Positions 18,030 through 26,052 of a stretch of DNA of 45,861 nucleotides are shown piece by piece. The position numbers were made by a program, and so were the translations under genes. The notes under the pieces were generated by a model. The model searched no databases. It was not told the origin of the DNA and worked only from the letters and a program-made list of their open reading frames with translations. Each line of letters opens with the position of its first letter. Positions within the stretch are counted from its first letter, which is position 1. Source of the stretch: Eubacterium sp. (GTDB taxonomy: Bacteria; Bacillota; Clostridia; Lachnospirales; Lachnospiraceae); the NCBI GenBank assembly GCA_022769325.1, contig JALEKC010000157.1:1-45861 (forward strand). Reading direction: 5' to 3'.

Positions 18030-18905
18030 TTATGACATTTCATGCCAAAACCCCTCTCCCAGTACCTCTTTTGCATCAGAAACAATAAAAAAAGCATTTT
18101 TATCGGCACATTTCACAATTTCCTTTAATATAACCGCTTCTTTTTTAGACACAACGCACATAAGAACTGTTTTGTTGGTTTTCGAATACATTCCCCTCCC
18201 TTCTAAACCCGTAATTCCTCTTCCTAATTGCCGGAACACTTCTTCTGCAATGCTTTCCGAATCGTCGGATATGATATAAGCAACTTTGGCAAATTTCAAC
18301 CCCTCCACAATGGCATCTGACACCTTTCCTGTAACAAAAACTGCCACTACGGCATACAATCCTATCTCCAAGCCAAATACAAACACGCCGGCAGCCACAA
18401 TTACCGTATCAATGAGAATCAATCTTTCTGGAGCTCGTAATCCCAGCATAAATCTACCTGTTAATGTACTTAAAAGATCACTCCCTCCTGTAGACGCCCC
18501 CTGGGAAAATACAAGACCGATTCCGACACCATTTAATGTCCCCCCAACCAATGTTGCCATCAAATAGTCCTGTTTTACAATATCATAAGTGGGAACCACC
18601 ATTAAAAAGAAAGAAAAACAAATTGCCGCATAAATGGTTTTCCGTATAAACATTCTTCCTTTTTGATAATACCCCCAGATAAAAAGAGGAATATTCAGTA
18701 CCAGCGTGGTGAATCCTACGGAAATTCCTGGTGAGTTCTCTGTCTGTGTCATTTTTTTTACTAGAATTCCAATACCGGAAAAACCACCTGTGACCATGGA
18801 AAGAGGTTCATAAATCACATTGATTCCCACTGCCATAAAAAATGTACCTGCTGTTAAAAGCAGGTACGTCTTCCAAAGGTTTCTCTTATTGTTCTTGATT
18901 TTCAT
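18030..18905 (-). CDS. YitT family membrane protein
   Basis: MKIKNNKRNLWKTYLLLTAGTFFMAVGINVIYEPLSMVTGGFSGIGILV...; C-terminal DUF2179-like region. Start trimmed. Confidence 0.88.
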   Translation of the reverse strand: MKIKNNKRNLWKTYLLLTAGTFFMAVGINVIYEPLSMVTGGFSGIGILVKKMTQTENSPGISVGFTTLVLNIPLFIWGYYQKGRMFIRKTIYAAICFSFFLMVVPTYDIVKQDYLMATLVGGTLNGVGIGLVFSQGASTGGSDLLSTLTGRFMLGLRAPERLILIDTVIVAAGVFVFGLEIGLYAVVAVFVTGKVSDAIVEGLKFAKVAYIISDDSESIAEEVFRQLGRGITGLEGRGMYSKTNKTVLMCVVSKKEAVILKEIVKCADKNAFFIVSDAKEVLGEGFWHEMS

Positions 18906-18942
18906 CTCCAGACAACTCCTTTTGAGCATCGGACTGCTCCAA

Positions 18943-19668
18943 CTACTTTTTGATATTATAGTTGTCCATTTTCTTTTGAAATATTCGTTTTCTCCAGTTG
19001 ACAGAGTAAGGAACACGAGCAATGCTGGCATATAATTTTCCGAGATGAAGCCGTTTGATGATATTGGGTACATGAATATTTTCTCTTAATATCATATCCA
19101 TAACTCCACTTAATACTACACCCAATTTTGCATTTATCATATGACGATTATGTTCCAAAAAAACCTCCGCCTGCTCTCCTTGCATAGCCATCAAAATCAA
19201 GTCCGGCACCTTGGTATTGATTTCATTAACCAGCGCCTCTTCAGTAATGTTGGAATCCATGGAATACACTCCCGTTATTTCCATATCAACATAACTTTTT
19301 TTGATATAACGGTAAACAATTTTTGCTTCTTTTTTGTTTCTTAAAATCAAGAAACATTTTTTATTTTTCAGTAAGTCCTTTGCCATCAAGCGATGAGCAA
19401 TTCGATAATCAACCACCATTCCACCTGATTCAAGGACATCCACATGATACATACTCAAAATTGCCTTTTCTCCGGGCAAAACCAAATCTGCCTGCTGCAA
19501 TACCCGTTGAACCACCGGCTCCTCTTCATATTTATCAATATAGTCTAAAGAGATTAAATGCACCACCCGAAATAAATCACCGGAAAGATATTCTGCCATT
19601 TTCTCACAAAAAGTTTCTTCGGTCAAAAGATCCAGTTCCAAGTCCATAATTTTCAAACTTGTTCCCAT
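18943..19668 (-). CDS. WecG/TagA/CpsF-like glycosyltransferase homolog lacking the usual PDG motif
   Basis: MGTSLKIMDLELDLLTEETFCEKM...VVHLISLDYIDKYEEEPVVQRVLQQADLVLPGEKAIL...KVPDLILMAMQGEQAEVFL...; overall WecG/TagA layout. Confidence 0.65.
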   Translation of the reverse strand: MGTSLKIMDLELDLLTEETFCEKMAEYLSGDLFRVVHLISLDYIDKYEEEPVVQRVLQQADLVLPGEKAILSMYHVDVLESGGMVVDYRIAHRLMAKDLLKNKKCFLILRNKKEAKIVYRYIKKSYVDMEITGVYSMDSNITEEALVNEINTKVPDLILMAMQGEQAEVFLEHNRHMINAKLGVVLSGVMDMILRENIHVPNIIKRLHLGKLYASIARVPYSVNWRKRIFQKKMDNYNIKK

Positions 19669-19703
19669 GACTACTCCTTTCTTTGTTGCACAAGTCCATC
19701 CAA

Positions 19704-20810
19704 CTATTTTAAAGCATCCTCTGTTCCCAATACAATCTCTACATCCGCTCCATTGGTCAAAGAATCGGCTTCCTGAATAATCGGATTTTTGAAATAATCT
19801 TTCAAATAGTGGCCCCACCTTTTTCTGCGAGCATAAATCGTTGTCTGTTTCTGAACGGCACCGGTATAGTCCCCAACTCCCATAACATATAAACCATCTT
19901 TTTCCAGTTTTTCTTTGTAAGCAGCAGCCAGTCCATTAATCTTGCTTCCATTGGTAATTTGAATACTGCGGGATTTCAACTTGTCAAATCCTGTCGTTGC
20001 AGTTGTTCCATCCACAGATTTTTGAGGAGTGGTACGTGCTTCCGTTTCCCAAATCTGATCAATCATTTTTTTTGTCTTTTTGCCATCCAGGGTTGCACTT
20101 CCTTTTATTTCTTCCGCATAGGCCCGGTGTGCATAGATACAATCTCTTTTTACTTTTATAAGCCCCGATGCATATTGCTGTTTCTGGCTCAACGTAATAT
20201 CCGATATCAAACTGTCCCATTCGTCTTCAATAAAATCTTTCATGGATTCTTCACTGCCATCTGTCGGCACCGTTTCCAGATATTCCTGGTTGGGACGAAA
20301 AGCACCATCTTTCTTTTCAAATCGCTTTTCGAATTCCACCGAATCCAATGCCGTAAAATAACCAATTTCCACATCTAATTCTTTCTGTAGCAACAAAATG
20401 CCGTATTCATAAGCGACATCTCCCTTAAAATACTGGTTGATATCCCGAAGGGTGACAATCTGTGGCATCGTAGGACTAATCTTCTGATATTCCTCAAAAG
20501 CCTTTGCATCCAGTGAAATCTGTGTTTTATTAGGAATCGTGATATAATCCAGATTTCCCGTTTCTTTATCAAATAATTCAAGTACGATTGCCCGCACAAG
20601 ATTGGTATCCTTTTCGACGCTATAGATCAAATTGCTGGACTCCGAACCGGTATCCACGGTAATCACATGCTCATACCGGGTACTTCTCTCCTCTTTTGTT
20701 GTGACTTTAAACCATAATGAAGTCAAAAAATAGCTTGCCACACCAACACCTACCAGCAAAGCCATGATTCCAATTGTTTTTCCAAATACTTTTAAAAATA
20801 TTTTCGCCAT
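19704..20810 (-). CDS. LCP-like membrane protein with LytR_C-like C-terminal domain
   Basis: N-terminal TM; LCP-like AIVLELFDKETGNLDYITIPNKTQISL (PRD absent); C-terminal ITNGSKINGLAAAYKEKLEKDGLYVMGVGDYTGAVQKQTTIYARR. Confidence 0.65.
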   Translation of the reverse strand: MAKIFLKVFGKTIGIMALLVGVGVASYFLTSLWFKVTTKEERSTRYEHVITVDTGSESSNLIYSVEKDTNLVRAIVLELFDKETGNLDYITIPNKTQISLDAKAFEEYQKISPTMPQIVTLRDINQYFKGDVAYEYGILLLQKELDVEIGYFTALDSVEFEKRFEKKDGAFRPNQEYLETVPTDGSEESMKDFIEDEWDSLISDITLSQKQQYASGLIKVKRDCIYAHRAYAEEIKGSATLDGKKTKKMIDQIWETEARTTPQKSVDGTTATTGFDKLKSRSIQITNGSKINGLAAAYKEKLEKDGLYVMGVGDYTGAVQKQTTIYARRKRWGHYLKDYFKNPIIQEADSLTNGADVEIVLGTEDALK

Positions 20811-21005
20811 ATTTTATCCCGTCCTTAAAATCTTTTTCCTAAGATTTGTTATCTTTTTTGCATGACATAAATAACAGACCTATTATATCAAAAAACTTCA
20901 TCGTATACAAGTTTTTTTGCATTTTTTGTTTTTCATCTTTCTTTTCCTTGCATTTCATGATACACTGAAACTAATTTTAACAAGTCAAAAGAAAGGAAAA
21001 TAATC

Positions 21006-21737
21006 ATGTCGATAACTGCAATTATAACCGGTGCATCCCGGGGAATCGGTGCTGCCACTGCACAAGTTCTTGCCAGAGAGGGCTATCAATTATTTTTATG
21101 TGCCAGCCATTCCGGTAAGGAATTGATGGCTGTGAAAGAACAATGCGAAGCTCTGGGAGCTTCCTGCACTACATTTCTTGGCGATTTGTGCCAGCCGGAA
21201 ACAGCCATGCAATTGGTGAATACTGCTTTGGATGCGTATCCCACTATCGATGTTCTTATTAACAATGCCGGCATCTCTCATGTGGGCCTGGTAACTGATG
21301 CATCCAAAGAAGACTGGAATCGTGTCCTTTCTGCCAATTTATCTGCCGCATTTTTTCTCTGTCAGGCAATCCTTCCCCACATGATTCACCGCAAACAAGG
21401 AAAGATAGTAAACATCTCCTCCATCTGGGGTGTTCATGGTGCCTCCTGTGAAGTGGCCTATTCTGCCTCCAAAGGCGGGCTCAATACATTGACGAAGGCG
21501 TTGGCAAAAGAGGTGGCTCCCAGTGGAATCTCTGTAAATGCCATTGCCTGTGGTATGATTGATACCCGAATGAATGCCTGCTTTTCCCGGGAAGAAATCA
21601 ACGATATCTGCGAAGAAATCCCCATCGGTCGTATGGCTTCCCCGGAAGAAACCGGAGAATTCATCTCACTTTTGTTAAAAGCTTCCCCTTATATGACCGG
21701 ACAGATTATTGGTTTCGATGGTGGTTGGGGAGTCTAA
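21006..21737 (+). CDS. SDR family oxidoreductase (FabG-like)
   Basis: TGASRGIGAATAQ, NNAG, VNISSIWG, YSASKGGL, C-terminal GQIIGFDGGWGV. Confidence 0.92.
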   Translation: MSITAIITGASRGIGAATAQVLAREGYQLFLCASHSGKELMAVKEQCEALGASCTTFLGDLCQPETAMQLVNTALDAYPTIDVLINNAGISHVGLVTDASKEDWNRVLSANLSAAFFLCQAILPHMIHRKQGKIVNISSIWGVHGASCEVAYSASKGGLNTLTKALAKEVAPSGISVNAIACGMIDTRMNACFSREEINDICEEIPIGRMASPEETGEFISLLLKASPYMTGQIIGFDGGWGV

Positions 21738-21808
21738 ATCCATTTTCTCGCTTCTGAAATGCTAGAAACTCTCGATTGCCCCTATCATACTATCTTGCTA
21801 TAAAAAAA

Positions 21809-21843
21809 GGAAAATTGCTCCTTTTCATCAGGAACAATTTTCC
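21809..21843. terminator. Bidirectional intrinsic terminator between the SDR and hydA genes
   Basis: GGAAAATTGCTCC / GGAACAATTTTCC stem (one mismatch), flanked by A-run and T-run. Confidence 0.8.
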
Positions 21844-21854
21844 TTTTTTATAAT

Positions 21855-23579
21855 TTATTTGCCATAATGAACATGCAGCAATTCATGTGAACGTTCTTTC
21901 AACATACCGGTTTCATACATGGAAACCAGTGTTGGATTTTCTTCTGATCTCTTTACAATAGCAGATTTATCCGCTTTGTACATACCATTTGCACGTTCTT
22001 CTTTCACACTGCGATAACCAAACGGCTGTCCGGCACCACCGATACATCCGTACGGACATGCCATAACCTCTACAAAGTCCAGCTTCTCTTCTCCTTTTTG
22101 CAACTTTTCAATTAATTTTTCTGCATTACCAAGGCCATTTACCACACCCACGCGTAATGTAGTTCCTGCAACTTCAACTTCTGCAACTTTTGTACCTTCC
22201 AGGCCTCGAATACCAGAGTACTGTATTTCACGCAGAGCTTCGTTGTTTTTGTCAGCAACATGTCGAAGAGCAGCCTCCATGACGCCTCCGGTTACTCCAA
22301 AAATAACACCGGCACCTGAACTAATAGAAAATGGCATATCCGGCGCACTTGGTTCAATTTCATCAAATTGAATTCCCAATTCTTTTATCATCAGAATCAA
22401 CTCTTTCGTTGTAATGACATAATCTACATCCGGTACCTCATTCCGTTTAAATTCATCTCTTGCCGCCTCATATTTTTTTGCAACACACGGCATAACAGCA
22501 ACAGAAACCGTCTCCAAACCTGCTTCTTCATCCGCTGGTTTGTAATACTCTTTTAACACTGCACCAAACATTTCCATCGGAGATTTACAAGTGGAAACAT
22601 AAGGCAGAAGCTCAGGATGCTTGGTTTCCACATAACGCACCCAAGCCGGACAACAAGAGGTAAACAACGGAAGACTGTTTCCCAATGGATACTTCTGCTC
22701 TCCATTTTTCAATTTATAGACCAATTCATTGGCTTCTTCCACCACAGTTAAATCTGCGCTGAAACTGGTGTCGAATACCGTATCAAATCCCAGCATGCGA
22801 AGAGCTGTAAATATCTTACCAATGGAATTTTTTCCAGGTGTCAGACCAAATTCTTCTCCAATGGCCACACGAACTGCCGGTGCAATCTGTGCAACTACAC
22901 GTTTTCCAGGTGCATACAAAGCCTGCCACACTTCGCGCAGATCATTTTTAATCGTAATGGCTGCCGTCGGACAAACCGCTGCACACTGACCACAATTCAC
23001 ACAATCCGTCTCCGCAATCTTCTTACCAAATGCCGGGCTGACAATCATATCTGCCCCACGGAAAGCAAAATCAATAGCACCTACATTCTGTACTTCATTA
23101 CACATACGAACACAGTCACCGCAAAGAATACATTTACTTGGATCCCTCACAATGGAAAGGGAGGAATCGTCGATGCAGCGCTCTGGATGTGTATTTGGAA
23201 AACGTACTTTGGAAAGACGAAAACGAGTTGCCAACATCTGAAGACGGCAATTTCCGTCTTTATCACAAACTGTACAATCTCGACAATGAGATGCCAGAAG
23301 CAGTTCCAAAATCATTTTACGGTGCTGATGCAATTTTGATGTGTTGGTCTTGATAACCATCTTATCTCTTGGTGGTGTAGAACAGGATGCAATTACATTT
23401 CCTCTCTCATCTTCTACCACACACATACGACAGGCTCCATAAATGGACATGTCCGAATAATAACAAAAGGTCGGTACATGGATTCCTGCTTTACGAATCA
23501 CCTGCAATATATTTTTTTCATCCGTAAACTCCGTACGAATTCCGTCAATTATCATATATTTTTTAGACATTCTTTTCAC
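21855..23579 (-). CDS. hydA: [FeFe]-hydrogenase catalytic subunit (HydA/HndD type)
   Basis: N-terminal 2Fe-2S and His-ligated cluster region (HCRDCTVCDKDGNC), two 4Fe-4S motifs, H-cluster motifs FTSCCPAWVRYVE, VMPCVAKKYEA, VMACPYGCIGGAGQP. Confidence 0.95.
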   Translation of the reverse strand: MKRMSKKYMIIDGIRTEFTDEKNILQVIRKAGIHVPTFCYYSDMSIYGACRMCVVEDERGNVIASCSTPPRDKMVIKTNTSKLHQHRKMILELLLASHCRDCTVCDKDGNCRLQMLATRFRLSKVRFPNTHPERCIDDSSLSIVRDPSKCILCGDCVRMCNEVQNVGAIDFAFRGADMIVSPAFGKKIAETDCVNCGQCAAVCPTAAITIKNDLREVWQALYAPGKRVVAQIAPAVRVAIGEEFGLTPGKNSIGKIFTALRMLGFDTVFDTSFSADLTVVEEANELVYKLKNGEQKYPLGNSLPLFTSCCPAWVRYVETKHPELLPYVSTCKSPMEMFGAVLKEYYKPADEEAGLETVSVAVMPCVAKKYEAARDEFKRNEVPDVDYVITTKELILMIKELGIQFDEIEPSAPDMPFSISSGAGVIFGVTGGVMEAALRHVADKNNEALREIQYSGIRGLEGTKVAEVEVAGTTLRVGVVNGLGNAEKLIEKLQKGEEKLDFVEVMACPYGCIGGAGQPFGYRSVKEERANGMYKADKSAIVKRSEENPTLVSMYETGMLKERSHELLHVHYGK

Positions 23580-23588
23580 CTGACCTTT

Positions 23589-25490
23589 CTATCCTTCCTT
23601 TACTGCACCAAAGTTGCAGCCCTCTTTACAAGCACCACATTTGATGCACTTTGTCGTATCAATAACATGTGGTTCTTTTACCGTTCCGGTGATAGCTCCT
23701 ACCGGACACATTCTTGCACACTTGGTACATCCTCGACAAAGATCAGGATCAATCTGTAATGTCATCAATGCCTTACACTGGCCAGCGGGACATTTTTTAT
23801 CTACTACATGAGCAACATATTCATCCCGGAAATATTTGAGTGTACTAATAACCGGTGATGCCGCTGTTTTGCCCAGTCCGCACAATGCCGTCGCCGAAAT
23901 CGTATCTGCCAATTTTTCCAAAAGTTCGATATGCTCCATGGTTCCTCGGCCTTCGGTAATATCTGTCAAAAGTTCCAGCATACGCTTGGTCCCCTCACGA
24001 CAAGGAACACATTTTCCACAGGACTCATTTTGGGTAAAGTTCATGAAAAAGCGTGCCACTTCGACCATACAACTCTTGTCATTCATAACAACAAGACCTC
24101 CGGAACCAATCATAGCTCCAACTTTTTTCAATGAATCGAAGTCCAGTTTCATATCCAGATGGTCTTCCGTTGCACTGATGCAGAGACATCCACCGGATGG
24201 TCCACCAATTTGAACTGCCTTGAAGTCGCCACCTTTGACACCTCCTCCGATGTCAAAAATAACTTCTCTAAGAGTAGTTCCCATCGGCACCTCAATCAAT
24301 CCGGTATTATTAACATTTCCAGTCAGTGCAAATGCCTTGGTTCCATGATTATTTTCCGGTCCATATCCCTGATACCATTTAGCTCCGTTCAGAATAATCG
24401 GCGGCACATTACAAAACGTCTCTACGTTATTTAATACCGTCGGTTTATCAAACAAGCCATGTTCCACAGTTCTCGGTGGTTTGACACGAGGCATACCACG
24501 ATTTCCTTCAATGGAAGTTGTCAATGCACTTCCTTCTCCACATACAAAGGCTCCCGCTCCCTGACTGATATGAAGATCAAAGTCAAATCCGGAACCCAAA
24601 ATATTTTTACCAAGAAGTCCTTTATCCAATGCTTTATCAATGGCTGTCTGCAAGCGCTCAACTGCAAGAGGATATTCGGCACGCACATAGATATATCCAT
24701 GGTGCGCTCCTGTTGCGATGGCTGCAATCAGCATACCTTCAATGACACGATGTGGTTCTCCTTCCATCATGGAACGGTCCATAAATGCTCCTGGATCCCC
24801 CTCGTCTCCATTGCAGACAACGTATTTTTCTTCTTCTTTCTGGTCCAGAACCTGTTGCCATTTTCTTCCTGCCGGGAAGCCTCCGCCTCCACGTCCGCGA
24901 AGAGCCGATTCACTAATCTCATCCACAATTTGCTGTGGTGTCATATCAAATAAGGCTTTTGCTACTGCACTATAACCTCCAAGTGCTATGTACTCTGCGA
25001 TACTCTCCGCATTGATACGACCGCAATACTCTAGTGCAATACGGGTCTGCTGTTTATAAAATGGGATATCTTCCTGCTTTACATAGGATTTCAAAGTCTG
25101 ATCCGTATAAACCAGTCGCTCTACCACTTCATCCCCGACAATACTTTTTTCAATAATCTCTTCACAGTCTTCCACTTTAACTTTTAAATACAACCATCCC
25201 ATCGGTTCGATGCGAAGCAATGGTCCCATTTCGCAGAAACCATGACATCCGCTCTTTTTCAATCCGATGCTCTCATCATGTGGTTCTTTTTCCAAAGAAA
25301 GTGCACAACGTAGTCCCTTTTCCTCTATGATTTCTTTCATTTTGGCATAAATTTCCAAAGAACCCCCAGCCACACAACCGGTTCCTGCACATATCAATAT
25401 CTGCTTTCTTTGACTATTGAGAGAAGCCTGATACTCCTTTTGCTTTTCAATCAATTGCTCTCTGGTCTCAATTCTCATCGTCCGCACCAC
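23589..25490 (-). CDS. hydB: NADH-binding hydrogenase subunit (HydB/HndC/NuoF-like)
   Basis: Thioredoxin-like Fd N-terminus (ICAGTGCVAGG), FMN/NADH region (GRGGGGFPAGRKW, CNGDEGDPGAFMDRS), NuoF cluster ESCGKCVPCREG, C-terminal 2x[4Fe-4S]. Confidence 0.94.
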   Translation of the reverse strand: MVRTMRIETREQLIEKQKEYQASLNSQRKQILICAGTGCVAGGSLEIYAKMKEIIEEKGLRCALSLEKEPHDESIGLKKSGCHGFCEMGPLLRIEPMGWLYLKVKVEDCEEIIEKSIVGDEVVERLVYTDQTLKSYVKQEDIPFYKQQTRIALEYCGRINAESIAEYIALGGYSAVAKALFDMTPQQIVDEISESALRGRGGGGFPAGRKWQQVLDQKEEEKYVVCNGDEGDPGAFMDRSMMEGEPHRVIEGMLIAAIATGAHHGYIYVRAEYPLAVERLQTAIDKALDKGLLGKNILGSGFDFDLHISQGAGAFVCGEGSALTTSIEGNRGMPRVKPPRTVEHGLFDKPTVLNNVETFCNVPPIILNGAKWYQGYGPENNHGTKAFALTGNVNNTGLIEVPMGTTLREVIFDIGGGVKGGDFKAVQIGGPSGGCLCISATEDHLDMKLDFDSLKKVGAMIGSGGLVVMNDKSCMVEVARFFMNFTQNESCGKCVPCREGTKRMLELLTDITEGRGTMEHIELLEKLADTISATALCGLGKTAASPVISTLKYFRDEYVAHVVDKKCPAGQCKALMTLQIDPDLCRGCTKCARMCPVGAITGTVKEPHVIDTTKCIKCGACKEGCNFGAVKEG

Positions 25491-25983
25491 CTTTCGCTTC
25501 TTCTTGAAGAGTCTGAATCAATTCCCTTGCTTTTTCCGGAGTCATAGCCGGATGCACATGATCATTCACCGTACATACCGGTGCCAGACCACAAGCGCCA
25601 AGACAGGATACTGTCTCCACTGTAAAAAGCATATCATCTGTTGTAGGCTTTGCCTCAGTCACTCCAAGGATTTTACGAAATTCTTCGAGAATTGGGACAG
25701 ATTTACGCACATGACAAGCTGTCCCATCACATATTTTAATTACATATTTTCCCTTTGGTTCCAATGAAAAATTCTCATAAAATGTGGCAACACCATAAAT
25801 CTTTGCTTCGCTCAATTTCAATTTTTTAGCAATGTAGCACAATGCCTCTTCCGGCAAATAATGATACTCCTTTTGAATGTCCTGCATAATCGCAATCAAA
25901 AGTGTAGGATCATAGTCGTGTTTTTGCAAAATTTCATCTAACTTTGCAATTTCTTGGTTTGTCAATTGTCCTTCTCCTTTCAA
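25468..25983 (-). CDS. hydC: NuoE/HydC-like [2Fe-2S] hydrogenase subunit
   Basis: LPEEALCYIAKKL, GVATFYENFSLEPKGKYVIKICDGTACHVR, VSCLGACGLAPV. 23-nt overlap with hydB. Confidence 0.93.
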   Translation of the reverse strand: MKGEGQLTNQEIAKLDEILQKHDYDPTLLIAIMQDIQKEYHYLPEEALCYIAKKLKLSEAKIYGVATFYENFSLEPKGKYVIKICDGTACHVRKSVPILEEFRKILGVTEAKPTTDDMLFTVETVSCLGACGLAPVCTVNDHVHPAMTPEKARELIQTLQEEAKGGADDEN

Positions 25984-26023
25984 ATAACATCTTTCGCTGT
26001 AAAAAACAACGTCCTATTGATAA

Positions 26024-26052
26024 ATTATATCATTATTTTGCTATTTGCACAA
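26024..26052 (-). promoter_or_regulatory. Sigma-A type promoter for the hydCBA operon
   Basis: Minus strand TTGTGC (26047-26052), 17-nt spacer, TGA-TATAAT (26024-26029); overlaps the stop of the YfhO gene. Confidence 0.6.

Noticed and set aside
17997-18031. AAAAAATCTT...AAGATTTTTT palindrome after the YitT gene as a terminator
   Set aside because: Stem is almost entirely A/T and weak; plausible but not strong enough to list as a feature.
20811-21005. Possible riboswitch or small RNA in the divergent LCP-like/SDR intergenic region
   Set aside because: T-rich sequence with no conserved stem-loop pattern I could recognise.
24459-24953. 164-aa plus-strand ORF antisense to hydB
   Set aside because: Antisense to a conserved subunit; no motif or RBS evidence.
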